A stretch of DNA of 64,000 nt from Paenibacillus terrae (GTDB lineage: Bacteria > Bacillota > Bacilli > Paenibacillales > Paenibacillaceae), in contig NZ_PNXQ01000018.1 in NCBI RefSeq assembly GCF_005217525.1, forward strand, positions 154,192-218,191. Reading direction: 5' to 3'. Shown here one piece after another: positions 52,462 to 62,412 of the stretch. Numbering within the stretch: position 1 is the stretch's first letter; each line of letters begins with the position of its first letter. The position numbers and the translations under genes were made by a program. The notes under the pieces are model-generated. The model worked only from the letters and a program-made list of their open reading frames with translations. It ran no database searches and had not been told where the DNA came from.

Positions 52462-52768
52462 GATGGCCGTTCCTCCTCCCAGCGACTCCGGTTCCGCAGA
52501 TCAGCAATTAGCGGGGTTATTGACTGCTTTATAGAACATTTCTGCCCTGATCCTGGAAAACCCTTCTTTTTCGTCGAAAATAGCCGTAAACCAACAATAT
52601 ATGCATTCATTTCGATCGTCAATAGCAGAATTCACCACTCCTTCTCTTGTTGTCCTGATCCCTCTGCTTTCAGTCGGAAAAGCTTGTCATGAACATGGAC
52701 AGGTCCAGCATATCTTTTACAGTAACACATAAACGCGGAATTCATTTTTGGGGAAGAGGGAGTTGCGA
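52462..52768. other. Divergent comN/spoVB intergenic region
   Basis: About 300 bases with no gene; promoters for both sides are expected. No known RNA element recognised. Confidence 0.4.
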
Positions 52769-54343
52769 TTGAAAAAGCAGACATTCATCCATGGAGCAGT
52801 TATTTTATTAGCAGCTGGAATTATCAATCGGCTGCTGGGTTTTATTCCGCGAATCGCGCTCCCGCGTATTATCGGTCCCGAAGGAGTCGGCTTGTACCAA
52901 CAGGGTTATCCCTTTTTTATCGTGCTGGTAACCCTTATTACCGGGGGCATACCGCTTGCCGTAGCCAAGCTAGTAGCCGAGTCTGAAACTGCGGGTCAAC
53001 CCGAAATGTCACGGCGTATTTTGCACACCAGCCTGCGCTTCACTGTTACACTTAGCCTGCTGGCCATGGTGCTCTGTCTTCTCTTTGCCCCCTGGATTAC
53101 AAGCCACCTGCTGACAGACAGCCGTGTTTATTATACATTTGTCAGTATGAGTCCGATGATTGTCATTGTTGCTGTTTCCTCTGCCTACAGAGGCTATTTT
53201 CAGGGAAAACAAAATATGATTCCGTCCGCAAGCTCCTCCATTGTCGAGACTGTCATACGCATTTTTTGCGTCATCTGGTTTGCTTACCTGCTCCTTCCAC
53301 ATGGCGTGGCCTATGCTGCTGCAGGGGCGATGCTCGGCGCGCTGGCGGGTGAACTCATTGGCATGATTGTTCTTCTATGGCAATACAAATGGAACCAGCA
53401 AAAAGGTCATATACCCCTACAACCGGAAGTTCCTCCATCTTCAGGTGCTCATTCCGAACAACCGTCTGTTTTGTCACGACTTCTGTCTATATCGGTTCCC
53501 GTAACAGCCGGAAGACTTGTGGGATCGTTGTCCTATTTGCTCGAATCTATTCTATGTATGCGTAGCCTGGCCGTAGCAGGTATTGCCACCGGAGTGGCAA
53601 CCGCCCAATACGGGGCCATGCAGGGTATGGTCATTCCAGTGTTATTACTGCCCGGTGTTCTCACCAGTTCACTGGCTGTTTCCCTTGTACCTTCTTTATC
53701 CGAAGCTGCTGCCAAGGGACAAATGACAGCCATTCATAAGCGATTGCATCAATCCCTTCGGCTTGCTTTAGTTGCAGGAGCCCCATTTGCTGTCATTATG
53801 TACGTATTGGCAGAGCCTCTGTGCCTGCTGCTCTACAACAATGGCGACATTGCGGGCATGCTTAAGCTCATGGCTCCTTTTGCTCTTTTTATGTACATTC
53901 AGGCCCCGCTTCAGGCAACACTTCAGGCTCTGGATCGTCCCGGAAGCGCCTTATTCAATACCTTTGTCGGAGCCGTTATCAAAATCGCGCTTATTGTCTG
54001 GCTTGCTTCCCAGCCTCAATACGGTATCTATGGAGCAGTCATTGCCATTTGTATCAACAGCGCCATAGTCACCCTTCTGCATGGCTTCAGTGTAAGCAGA
54101 CTGCTTCGGTTTCGTGTGCGGCTGCTTGATTTCTGGAAAACCGGAGTCGGCATGATTATCATGGCGGCTGCCGTCTTATATGCTTACAGACATCTAACGG
54201 TTTTCAGTCAAATGTGGCTGCAATTTCTTTTCGCCGCAGGCTTGGGCATTATTCTGTACCTTTTTCTGATGACTCTGACCAAAATGATTGACTGGGACAA
54301 TCTCAACCGTATCCCCATCCTGAGAAGATGGTTTAAGGCATAG
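52769..54343 (+). CDS. spoVB: Stage V sporulation protein B (MATE/MOP-type flippase)
   Basis: A polysaccharide-flippase-like membrane protein with about 14 helices, needed for the spore cortex in B. subtilis. 524 residues from LKKQTFIHGAVILLAAGI, with RLLGFIPRIALPRIIGPEG (first loop), and the signature YRGYFQGKQNMIPSASSS. The start is the TTG at 52769 with AGGGAG six bases upstream; the frame runs seven codons further to a TTG inside the ribosome site. It converges on the DUF421 gene with five bases between stops. Confidence 0.9.
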   Translation: MKKQTFIHGAVILLAAGIINRLLGFIPRIALPRIIGPEGVGLYQQGYPFFIVLVTLITGGIPLAVAKLVAESETAGQPEMSRRILHTSLRFTVTLSLLAMVLCLLFAPWITSHLLTDSRVYYTFVSMSPMIVIVAVSSAYRGYFQGKQNMIPSASSSIVETVIRIFCVIWFAYLLLPHGVAYAAAGAMLGALAGELIGMIVLLWQYKWNQQKGHIPLQPEVPPSSGAHSEQPSVLSRLLSISVPVTAGRLVGSLSYLLESILCMRSLAVAGIATGVATAQYGAMQGMVIPVLLLPGVLTSSLAVSLVPSLSEAAAKGQMTAIHKRLHQSLRLALVAGAPFAVIMYVLAEPLCLLLYNNGDIAGMLKLMAPFALFMYIQAPLQATLQALDRPGSALFNTFVGAVIKIALIVWLASQPQYGIYGAVIAICINSAIVTLLHGFSVSRLLRFRVRLLDFWKTGVGMIIMAAAVLYAYRHLTVFSQMWLQFLFAAGLGIILYLFLMTLTKMIDWDNLNRIPILRRWFKA

Positions 54344-54348
54344 CAGGC

Positions 54349-55131
54349 TTAATCCGAGGATTCCCCAAAGGCAGGCGGCGTAATATATACATCGCCTTTA
54401 TGGTTAACCGAGCACAAGAAAACATCCTTAAAATCTTTATGTCCTTGAGCTTGAATCTGATTTTTAAGCCAAAAACGGTTCATATCCATACGCTCCAAAT
54501 TCCGATCCAGCACTTTGCCATCCATAATCAACGGAATGGGAAGGCCTTCATATCTAAACTTCCCGCCGATTTGAGGCGAAGGATGGACTTTATTCTCCTG
54601 TTGATCGTTGTTTATCAAATTCGTTTGTTCTAAATTTGGTTTCTGCTTTTCAGATTCACTATCTCCAACGTCATCATCTTTACTTATGACCGTGAGCTTG
54701 CCTGTCGTTTCCAAAATAACATATTCTACATCGTTCAAGCCTTCGATATTTTGTTCCCGAAGTTGTAACAGCAGATCATCTAAATTGTAGCGTTGCTTCA
54801 GCATTTCTTCCCTGTTTATTTGTCCATTGGAGAACAATACACTGGGCTTACCATCGAACAGCAGCCGCAGACGCCGACTTTTAAGACTGAAATACGAAAT
54901 GCCGATCTGCAAAATCAGAAGCACGCCCAAAGGAATCAATCCTTCATACAACGGACGTTTTATATCTTCCAAACTGAATACAGCGATTTCCGCAATCATA
55001 ATGGATATCACGAGGTCAAAAACAGATAATTTTCCGATCTCCCGTTTACCCATTAAGCGCATAACCAGAAATACAATAAAATACATGAGCAATGTTCGAA
55101 ATATATGTGCAAAAATATCGTGACCCAACAT
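54349..55131 (-). CDS. DUF421 (YetF-like) membrane protein
   Basis: 260 residues. Three N-terminal membrane helices (MYFIVFLVMRLMGKREIG, VISIMIAEIAVFSLED, LIPLGVLLILQIGISY) followed by a cytoplasmic DUF421 domain with RLLFDGKPSVLFSNGQINRE and a second part ending DVYITPP. Between them is an acidic, low-complexity insert (about residues 150-190). Function unknown; several are present in spore-formers. Start 55131 with AGGAGG upstream. Confidence 0.85.
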   Translation of the reverse strand: MLGHDIFAHIFRTLLMYFIVFLVMRLMGKREIGKLSVFDLVISIMIAEIAVFSLEDIKRPLYEGLIPLGVLLILQIGISYFSLKSRRLRLLFDGKPSVLFSNGQINREEMLKQRYNLDDLLLQLREQNIEGLNDVEYVILETTGKLTVISKDDDVGDSESEKQKPNLEQTNLINNDQQENKVHPSPQIGGKFRYEGLPIPLIMDGKVLDRNLERMDMNRFWLKNQIQAQGHKDFKDVFLCSVNHKGDVYITPPAFGESSD

Positions 55132-55332
55132 GTCCGCCTCCTCTCCTGCTTGCAACAAGACATTCGCCGTTCATTGTACACGTATTCTGACCGTTTCTCA
55201 TACCAACCATACAAAATACAAAAGGTTAAATTATTCAAATAAAGACAAAGACTGCTTACGACTTGGTACTAAGCCGGGAGGCTTGGCCATAGAATTATAA
55301 TAGTTCAAACCTTGGTACAGGAGGAATTATCA

Positions 55333-55722
55333 ATGGAGCTTATTCGCCGCTGGTGTTCGTTTCGTCTGGCCCATCCCATTCTATCCGGTTTGTTTTATGC
55401 TTTTGCATGGATGCTGTTTGGCGCATTTATCCTTTCGCTACTCTTGTGGCTGACACAGATGCAGGAACAGGATTTATCGTTGTATACGTACATCGTTCAT
55501 GCATTCGCCATGGTATCTGGCGGCTTCGTCGCTGGTAAAAGATCCACGAACAAAGGCTGGTATCAAGGCGGCATTACAGGCATTTTGTATGGGCTAATCG
55601 TGCTGCTGGTCGGTTTTCTGGCACTGGATGCAGGCATGAACGCCAAGGATCTTTTGCATTTGGGAATTGCCTTTATCATTGGAGCCGGGGGCGGGATGTT
55701 TGGGATTAACCTGAACAGATAA
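55333..55722 (+). CDS. TIGR04086 family membrane protein (YrzE-like)
   Basis: A 129-residue protein with four membrane segments and a Gly-rich loop (GGFVAGKRSTNKGWYQGGIT). Family members lie near secDF and yajC in Bacillus (yrzE); function is not known. The ATG at 55333 has AGGAGG nine bases upstream; the longer frame starts with a TTG seven codons earlier, inside the leader. Confidence 0.8.
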   Translation: MELIRRWCSFRLAHPILSGLFYAFAWMLFGAFILSLLLWLTQMQEQDLSLYTYIVHAFAMVSGGFVAGKRSTNKGWYQGGITGILYGLIVLLVGFLALDAGMNAKDLLHLGIAFIIGAGGGMFGINLNR

Positions 55723-55748
55723 TCAAAGTGTATGTGGCGAAACAACAC

Positions 55749-55783
55749 AAAAAACCGAGCCCTTCTCAAAGGCTCGGTTTTTG
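55749..55783. terminator. Bidirectional terminator between YrzE-like gene and yajC
   Basis: Perfect stem AAAACCGAGCC/GGCTCGGTTTT with A- and T-runs on both sides. Confidence 0.9.
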
Positions 55784-55800
55784 CATGATATGCTAATATT

Positions 55801-56136
55801 CTATGATTTGGAAACAACTTCCTCGGAAGCTGCATCTTTAGCAATCGCATTGCTGATCGCGCTGCGATCAAAGGTTAACTTCGTAACATCATTCACACGC
55901 AAAACGACCACATCATCCGTAATCTCCATAATTGTACCGTGAAGACCTCCGATTGTAATCACTTTATCACCCTTTTTCAAGGCTTGAAGCATCGTTTGAC
56001 GCTGCTTCTGTTTTTTCTGATTCGGACGAATCAGCAAGAAATAGAAGATTACAAACATCAGAGCCAGTGGCCAAATCATTTGAAAAAGCCCCCCAGCTCC
56101 ACCGGGTGCAGCTGCAGCTGTAGCAAATTGGAACAT
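55801..56136 (-). CDS. yajC: Preprotein translocase subunit YajC
   Basis: Small accessory subunit of SecDF-YajC. 111 residues with one membrane helix (WPLALMFVIFYFLLIRP), the conserved RPNQKKQKQ and VGD-like GDKVITIGGLHGTI. Last gene of the ruv-queA-tgt-yajC series; secDF lies 3.7 kb further on. Confidence 0.95.
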   Translation of the reverse strand: MFQFATAAAAPGGAGGLFQMIWPLALMFVIFYFLLIRPNQKKQKQRQTMLQALKKGDKVITIGGLHGTIMEITDDVVVLRVNDVTKLTFDRSAISNAIAKDAASEEVVSKS

Positions 56137-56171
56137 ATTAAATCCCCCTTTCGTATACTCTCCCCTAAAAC

Positions 56172-57311
56172 TTAAAAACCTTTATCATTATCATGAAGAC
56201 CGTACTGCTCAAAAAATTCATCGCGGAAATCAAGCAGTCTGTCATCCATAATCGCTTGTCTGACATTGCGCATCAATTGAATTAAGAAATGCAAATTATG
56301 ATACGTTGTCAGTCGGAGCCCGAAGGTTTCATCGGCTTTAATCAAGTGTCGTAAGTAAGCACGTGAATAATTACGACAGGTATAGCAATCACAAGCCGGA
56401 TCAAGCGGACCGAAATCTCTTGCATATTGGGCATTGCGAACGACAAGACGACCTTGGCTGGTCATCGTTGTCCCGTTGCGAGCAATTCGTGTTGGAAGTA
56501 CGCAATCAAACATATCCACACCACGGATAGCGCCTTCAATCAAGGCATCCGGAGATCCTACGCCCATCAAATAGCGTGGCTTGTTAGTGGGAAGCAGAGG
56601 AAGCGTATAATCCAGCACTTCATACATCAAATGCTTCGGTTCGCCTACGCTCAGTCCACCAATAGCATACCCCGGGAAATCCATGGAAGTCAAATCCGCC
56701 GCACTCTGCTTGCGCAGATCTTCATGCATCCCTCCTTGAATAATGGCAAACAACCCTTGATCATGAGGACGCGCATGCGCCTCCAGACAGCGCTCAGCCC
56801 AACGGCTGGTGCGTTCCAACGATTTTTTCACATACTCATATTCAGCTGGAAAAGGAGGACATTCATCAAAGGCCATCATAATATCGGAGCCGAGCGAGTT
56901 TTGGATTTCCATGGCCACTTCTGGCGAAAGAAACTTTTTATCTCCATTCAAATGAGAACGGAAATGAACGCCCTCCTCCGTAATTTTACGCATTTCACTC
57001 AATGAAAACACTTGAAAACCGCCGCTGTCCGTTAAAATAGGACGATCCCAGTTCATAAATTTGTGCAGCCCGCCCGCTTCGCGAATAATATCGTGACCAG
57101 GACGAAGAAACAGATGGTACGTATTACTCAAAATAATTTGAGCATCCATCTCCTTCAGTTCCTCAGGACTCATCGTTTTAACCGTAGCTTGTGTCCCTAC
57201 AGGCATAAAGGTCGGTGTCTCAATAACCCCGTGAGGTGTATGTACACGCCCGAGACGGGCTCCCGATTGCTTGCAGGTTTTAATATGCTCGTACCTTATT
57301 GCTGGTGCCAT
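56172..57311 (-). CDS. tgt: tRNA-guanine transglycosylase
   Basis: Exchanges G34 for preQ1 in tRNAs for Asp, Asn, His and Tyr. 379 residues. Catalytic Asp in TDSGGFQVFSL, the second catalytic Asp in RGVDMFDCVLPTR, and the zinc site CDCYTC with a later His. It lies just after queA, the next pathway step. Confidence 0.96.
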   Translation of the reverse strand: MAPAIRYEHIKTCKQSGARLGRVHTPHGVIETPTFMPVGTQATVKTMSPEELKEMDAQIILSNTYHLFLRPGHDIIREAGGLHKFMNWDRPILTDSGGFQVFSLSEMRKITEEGVHFRSHLNGDKKFLSPEVAMEIQNSLGSDIMMAFDECPPFPAEYEYVKKSLERTSRWAERCLEAHARPHDQGLFAIIQGGMHEDLRKQSAADLTSMDFPGYAIGGLSVGEPKHLMYEVLDYTLPLLPTNKPRYLMGVGSPDALIEGAIRGVDMFDCVLPTRIARNGTTMTSQGRLVVRNAQYARDFGPLDPACDCYTCRNYSRAYLRHLIKADETFGLRLTTYHNLHFLIQLMRNVRQAIMDDRLLDFRDEFFEQYGLHDNDKGF

Positions 57312-57331
57312 ATTTTCTCTACCATCCTTAA

Positions 57332-58360
57332 TTAATAAATGAACATTGCGTCCCCAAAGCTGAAAAACCGATATTCACGGTCAATCGCCTCCTGGTAAGC
57401 ATGCATAATATTCTCCTTGCCCGCCAATGCGCTGACCAGCATAACCAATGTGGATTTAGGCAAATGAAAATTCGTAATCATCGCATCTACCACACGGAAT
57501 TCATAACCTGGATAAATAAAAATCTGCGTCCATCCGCTGCTGGCCTGTAATAGTCCGTCACCGAATGTATTACCCACCGTCTCCAGCGTCCGGCAACTGG
57601 TTGTCCCCACCGCTACGACTCTTCCGCCACGCGCTTTGGTTTCATTCAGCACATCTGCCGTTTCCTGTGACAATGAGTAATATTCTTCATGCATCACATG
57701 CTCTTCAATCGTATCCACAGACATGGGTCTGAACGTTCCTAAACCGACGTGAAGGGTGACAAAGGCAATGGAAACACCCTTTTCTCTAATTCGGTCCAGC
57801 AATTCCTCTGTAAAATGCAGCCCTGCGGTTGGAGCCGCGGCTGAGCCTTCATGCCGGGCATAAACCGTCTGATAACGCTCACGGTCATCCAGTTGCTCCT
57901 TGATATAAGGTGGAAGCGGCATCAGCCCAAGACGATCCAATATCTCTTGAAAAATACCTTCATATGAGAAAGAGAGTACTCTTCCGCCCATATCGCCTTC
58001 TTCCTCAATGACCGCCTTCAGCTCATCACCGAAAACGATAACCGCGCCCTTTTTCAACTTCTTGCCGGGTTTTACCAATGCTTCCCATCGGTCACCCTCC
58101 AGTTGCTTGAGCAATAACACCTCGGCCTTAGCTCCCGTGTCTTCCTTGATACCGAACAAGCGTGCAGGAATCACTCGCGTATCATTCAGCACCAGCGTAT
58201 CGCCCGGTTGAAGATACTGCACAATATCTGAAAATGTATGATGACCCACTTCACCGCTCCCCTTGCTCAACGTCAGCAATCTGGAAGAACTTCGATCAAG
58301 CAAAGGCGTCTGTGCAATTAATGTTTCAGGTAATTCAAAATCGTAATCGTTTACGTTCAT
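57332..58360 (-). CDS. queA: S-adenosylmethionine:tRNA ribosyltransferase-isomerase
   Basis: Converts preQ1 in tRNA to epoxyqueuosine using the ribose of SAM. 342 residues, standard. DYDFELPETLIAQTPLLDR at the start, GAKAEVLLLKQLEGDRWEAL, the APTAGLHFTEELL loop and HVGLGTFRPMSVDTIEEH are conserved marks. Twenty bases before tgt; probably an operon. Confidence 0.96.
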   Translation of the reverse strand: MNVNDYDFELPETLIAQTPLLDRSSSRLLTLSKGSGEVGHHTFSDIVQYLQPGDTLVLNDTRVIPARLFGIKEDTGAKAEVLLLKQLEGDRWEALVKPGKKLKKGAVIVFGDELKAVIEEEGDMGGRVLSFSYEGIFQEILDRLGLMPLPPYIKEQLDDRERYQTVYARHEGSAAAPTAGLHFTEELLDRIREKGVSIAFVTLHVGLGTFRPMSVDTIEEHVMHEEYYSLSQETADVLNETKARGGRVVAVGTTSCRTLETVGNTFGDGLLQASSGWTQIFIYPGYEFRVVDAMITNFHLPKSTLVMLVSALAGKENIMHAYQEAIDREYRFFSFGDAMFIY

Positions 58361-58367
58361 ATATTGG

Positions 58368-60461
58368 TCAGTCCTTAACTATATCCACATTTTTGTAATA
58401 GTGTTGCAAAATTTTCTTGTAATCATACCCCTGATCAGCCAAACCGTTGGCTCCCCATTGTGACAAGCCCAAACCATGACCATTCCCTTTGCCTGTAAAA
58501 ATAAAGCTTTGCGTTTTGTCGATGACGCGCGCATGACGATCTTCATTCATGACGATCACCCCGTTACCACTGGAAGTGCTGCTCCCTGATGCTGACAGGA
58601 TTGTAGTTCCCTGTGCACCATTTACATGAGTAGTAGCCCCATCAGCGCCTAATACAGTATAACTGCCGGTACTCGCAATATCAAACAGCGTGCTCGGCAA
58701 TCCGCCCATCGCTGAACGATACATATCAGGATATTTCACCTTTAAAGGCGACCCGTTCCCTTCAACCTCCAGCACTCGCCCGGACGGACCACGTTTGGTG
58801 ACGTCGAGATGGTCGATAGAGGACGGTGCTGTGCCCGTTACTTTCCCTTGCAAGGATTTTACAAGCTGAGCGGCCGTAAAGGGCCCCCGTACCCATGCGT
58901 AGTCCCCGGATTGAGGTACCTTTTCCAATACAATCATCTCTTCACCGGGCTGTGCCTTGGCTACAGCTGCCACGTTTGATTGAATTTGAGGAATGGGACG
59001 CACATTGGTATTTTCAGCAGTCACGGTAACTTTGTCCAGCCCCGCCTCTGTGACTCCCTCCAACTCCTTAACATTATCTTCTCGGATATAGCCTGTCTTT
59101 CCGCTGGAGAGAAGCACGTGATACCACTCCTGTGCTCCTTTTTGCGCCGAAATATCTCCAGAGCTATCTACGCTGGCAAACGATTCGCCGCCACTGTTCC
59201 ACACCTCGGAAGCATCCGCTGTAACGCCACCCGCATTGGATGAAAATACAGCTTCAACCACCTTGCCGCCACTTTTAATCACTTCACCAGCGGTTGCATC
59301 AACAGCCTCGCTAACATTCGCATGCTCGGAGGCCTTGCCATTATATGCCTGGCTTAGCGTTCCATCCACCACGTTCCCGATCTGAAACCGATTTCCTTGG
59401 GCAAGCGCATAGCTGCGAGCCGCTACCGATTGAGCCTTTAGTGCTTCATCCGGCCATGAGGAATAGACTTCAGCTCCTACCACGGAATACAAATACTGCT
59501 CCAACGGCACTTCGTTTACAAGTGCTAGCTGTCCTGACGTCATGCCAATCTCCATGTCGCCACGATATGTACGCTGTGATCTCTCAACCACTTGGATTCC
59601 ATCGTTGCCTCCGTTGACAGTAACCTTGCTATTATCAGAACCACTCAGCACGTAATGAGTCATCACCTGAGAGCCTGTCGTTACTCCTGCTTCCTGTCTC
59701 ACAATCAGTCCAGTTTGAGTAGCGCTGACCTTAGAGAGCGTAAGTCGCGGTTGCTTGCTTTCCAGTTCTGTTTTCAAAGCTAAGAACTTGCTGTCATTAC
59801 TCTCTTCACCGACCCACACAGCATATTGACCTCTCGATTGAATAACGGTAAAAGCATCAAAACCTGCGGCGGCAATCGTCGTTCGGACGAGATTGGCCTC
59901 TTGCTCACTGCCATAGTTCCCTGTAGACCAATGCTTGTTCCCTGTAACTTCGGCCTGTACCCCGGTTGCAGTAGAAATGCGCTGTACAGCAGCCTGTGCA
60001 GCCTGTTCACTCGCATATATACCCGCATACACCTGATAGACAGAGCCGCCGTTTTTCGAGCCAATAAAAACCGTCGGTTTATCATTGGTCTTCTGCAACA
60101 CTTGAGCCGCTTTTATCGCAGCTGCTTCATTTCCTTCAAGTACCTTCACCCGATAGCTGTCTACACTAAAACGTGCTGTGCTGTCTGGAAGTCCCGTCCA
60201 GGCCTGAAAGCTGCCCCCACTGTTTTGTCCGACACTCAGCCCCCCTGATGATTTCAAGGTTACTGCGGGTACAGTCGCTTTATATTTGCTGCCCAGATCC
60301 GCAAAGATCACTACACGAATATCCTCTTGGGTAGCAGCGGCATGAATAGTCGGAGACCAAGGCAGGCAAACTACAGCTAATACTATAGCCGCTGTCGCCC
60401 GTTTGGCCCGACCCGCCCATGTGCCGATAATAGTGTTTTGATTCAACGCCTTTTCACTCAT
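58368..60461 (-). CDS. SpoIID/LytB-domain protein with SPOR repeat
   Basis: About 697 residues, exported: a signal peptide (RATAAIVLAVVCLPWSPTIHA) then a SPOR-like repeat (VYQVYAGIYASEQAAQAAV, about 150-185), the SpoIID amidase-enhancer domain (VPLEQYLYSVVGAEVYSSWP then AARSYALAQG, about 330-420), an SH3-like insert (AENTNVRPIPQIQSN, about 490-540), and the GHGLGLSQWGANGLADQGYD end. SpoIID proteins cleave or bind denuded peptidoglycan strands. Start at 60461, where GGGGGAG lies upstream. Length exceeds the usual 340 residues of SpoIID, so it is a different, larger paralogue. Confidence 0.85.
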   Translation of the reverse strand: MSEKALNQNTIIGTWAGRAKRATAAIVLAVVCLPWSPTIHAAATQEDIRVVIFADLGSKYKATVPAVTLKSSGGLSVGQNSGGSFQAWTGLPDSTARFSVDSYRVKVLEGNEAAAIKAAQVLQKTNDKPTVFIGSKNGGSVYQVYAGIYASEQAAQAAVQRISTATGVQAEVTGNKHWSTGNYGSEQEANLVRTTIAAAGFDAFTVIQSRGQYAVWVGEESNDSKFLALKTELESKQPRLTLSKVSATQTGLIVRQEAGVTTGSQVMTHYVLSGSDNSKVTVNGGNDGIQVVERSQRTYRGDMEIGMTSGQLALVNEVPLEQYLYSVVGAEVYSSWPDEALKAQSVAARSYALAQGNRFQIGNVVDGTLSQAYNGKASEHANVSEAVDATAGEVIKSGGKVVEAVFSSNAGGVTADASEVWNSGGESFASVDSSGDISAQKGAQEWYHVLLSSGKTGYIREDNVKELEGVTEAGLDKVTVTAENTNVRPIPQIQSNVAAVAKAQPGEEMIVLEKVPQSGDYAWVRGPFTAAQLVKSLQGKVTGTAPSSIDHLDVTKRGPSGRVLEVEGNGSPLKVKYPDMYRSAMGGLPSTLFDIASTGSYTVLGADGATTHVNGAQGTTILSASGSSTSSGNGVIVMNEDRHARVIDKTQSFIFTGKGNGHGLGLSQWGANGLADQGYDYKKILQHYYKNVDIVKD

Positions 60462-60476
60462 TTCTGGCTCCCCCAT

Positions 60477-60739
60477 TTCTGGCTGTCATAGCACGCATAC
60501 TGCATGATTTGGCGGGAACTTGACTCATACCTGTCCCTTTTAATACATCGGCGAAATACGCCTAAACTTGAACCCGCTCAAATCTTTAATTCACGCACTC
60601 TCTTTCTTCATACCATCCGTCCTGCAATGTCATATTTGTCAAAGCCGTGTAATCACGTTAAGAACTAATCACAGCTACATTTTTCTCCGTAATAGCCGCT
60701 ACTGCCTGTTCACAAGTGATAAAAATACACACTCCCTGC
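60477..60739. other. Gap between ruvB and the SpoIID-like gene
   Basis: About 260 bases without a gene; no strong hairpin or known RNA recognised. Confidence 0.4.
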
Positions 60740-61747
60740 TCACCTTGAATCCGTTGGCATGGGAATTCCGAGGTGAGCATAAGCCGCTGGAGTGACCATC
60801 CGGCCCCGCGGCGTTCTTTGCAGAAGGCCGATTTGCAACAAATATGGCTCATACACGTCCTCGATCGTCTGACTTTCTTCACCAATGGTCGCTGCAATTG
60901 TATCCAATCCCACAGGCCCGCCACGGAATGAATGAATCATCGCCTTAAGCATTTTATGATCAATTTCATCCAGTCCACGCGGATCAATTTGCAGTCTCTT
61001 TAACGCCTCTGCGGCCAACTCTGAATGAATAATACCGTCTCCGGCAACTTGGGCAAAATCACGCACCCTTTTTAACAGCCGATTCGCAATCCGTGGCGTC
61101 CCCCGTGAACGCAGTGCGATTTCTTCGGCTGCATCCCCGACAATTTCAATCTCCATAATATCCGCGTTCCTTGATACGATGTAGGCCAGCTCGTCTGTCG
61201 TATAGAACTCCAACCGACTAATGACACCAAATCGGTCACGCAACGGCGCAGAAAGCAGCCCCGCGCGCGTAGTAGCCCCGATAAGCGTAAAGGGCGGCAA
61301 ATCCAGACGGACTGAACGCGCACTCGGGCCTTTACCAATCATAATGTCCAGCGCAAAATCCTCCATTGCCGGATACATGACTTCTTCCACCGTACGGTGC
61401 AGGCGATGTATCTCGTCAATGAACAAAACATCGCCCTCTTGAAGATTGGTCAGCAACGCTGCCAAATCTCCGGGTCTTTCAATTGCCGGGCCTGAGGTCG
61501 TGCGTAAATTAACGCCCAGCTCGTTGGCGATAATATTGGCGAGCGTCGTTTTGCCCAATCCAGGCGGACCGTACAGCAGCACATGATCCAGCGCCTCTTT
61601 ACGCATCTTGGCCGCTTCAATATATATTTTCAAATTTTCTTTCACCTGATTTTGCCCGATATATTCGTTCAGATAACGGGGGCGAAGGCTTAGCTCCGCC
61701 GTCTGGTCCTCCATCATCAAATTGGCGGAAATAATCCGGTCATCCAT
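60740..61747 (-). CDS. ruvB: Holliday junction branch migration helicase RuvB
   Basis: 335-residue AAA+ motor. Walker A LLYGPPGLGKTTLANI, Walker B VLFIDEIHRLHRTVEE, sensor 1 TLIGATTRAGLLSAPLRDRFG, and the winged helix with GPVGLDTIAATIGEESQTI and QRTPRGRMVT. Downstream of ruvA by about 50 bases. Confidence 0.97.
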   Translation of the reverse strand: MDDRIISANLMMEDQTAELSLRPRYLNEYIGQNQVKENLKIYIEAAKMRKEALDHVLLYGPPGLGKTTLANIIANELGVNLRTTSGPAIERPGDLAALLTNLQEGDVLFIDEIHRLHRTVEEVMYPAMEDFALDIMIGKGPSARSVRLDLPPFTLIGATTRAGLLSAPLRDRFGVISRLEFYTTDELAYIVSRNADIMEIEIVGDAAEEIALRSRGTPRIANRLLKRVRDFAQVAGDGIIHSELAAEALKRLQIDPRGLDEIDHKMLKAMIHSFRGGPVGLDTIAATIGEESQTIEDVYEPYLLQIGLLQRTPRGRMVTPAAYAHLGIPMPTDSR

Positions 61748-61797
61748 ATTCCATCGCTCCTCTTTTCACCAGACTTCTTTTAACGGACATCATCGTC

Positions 61798-62412
61798 CTA
61801 TCCGGCAAACAACAGTTGCAAAGCCCGTTTCATCAAAATATCGGCAGATTCATCAGGTTTCGCGTCTTTCTTCATTCTGCTCCATACCTTATCCAGCTCC
61901 GCATCTGTGTAGCCCAGCGCCTTAAGTGCTTCTCGTGCCTCGCTCCAATAGGAACCCTCGCCTTCCTCCACGACAGGCTCCGCAAACAATCCGGTCGCGA
62001 TCCCAACTGAGCCGATGCCGTCCAGCTTGTCCTTCAAATCCAGAATCATGCGTTGCGCCGTCTTTTTACCGATACCCGGCAGCTTAGTGAGAAACGCGAT
62101 GTTCTCTTGATAGATTGCCGTTACCACATGAGTGGGCGTACCGCCTCCCAAAATACCAAGCGCCACACGCGGCCCAATTCCGGATACATCAATCAGCTTA
62201 CGGAACAACTGCTGTTCCTCACGAGTCGCAAACCCGAACAGTAAAGTAGCATCGTCCCTTACATGATGATGAATATAGATGACAATCGGCCCTTCTGTTT
62301 TAGCAAAGGCATACGGGTTCGGACAAAATACCCGGTACCCGACCCCTTGTACATCCAATACGACATATTCATTTTCCAAGTGAGCCACAAAACCACGCAA
62401 GAAATCTATCAT
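61798..62412 (-). CDS. ruvA: Holliday junction DNA-binding protein RuvA
   Basis: 204 residues. OB-fold start MIDFLRGFVAHLENEYVVLD, helix-hairpin-helix motifs around DVSGIGPRVALGILGG and LPGIGKKTAQRMILDLKDKL, and a C-terminal domain binding RuvB. Starts within the last codon of ruvC (ATGA overlap). Confidence 0.97.
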   Translation of the reverse strand: MIDFLRGFVAHLENEYVVLDVQGVGYRVFCPNPYAFAKTEGPIVIYIHHHVRDDATLLFGFATREEQQLFRKLIDVSGIGPRVALGILGGGTPTHVVTAIYQENIAFLTKLPGIGKKTAQRMILDLKDKLDGIGSVGIATGLFAEPVVEEGEGSYWSEAREALKALGYTDAELDKVWSRMKKDAKPDESADILMKRALQLLFAG

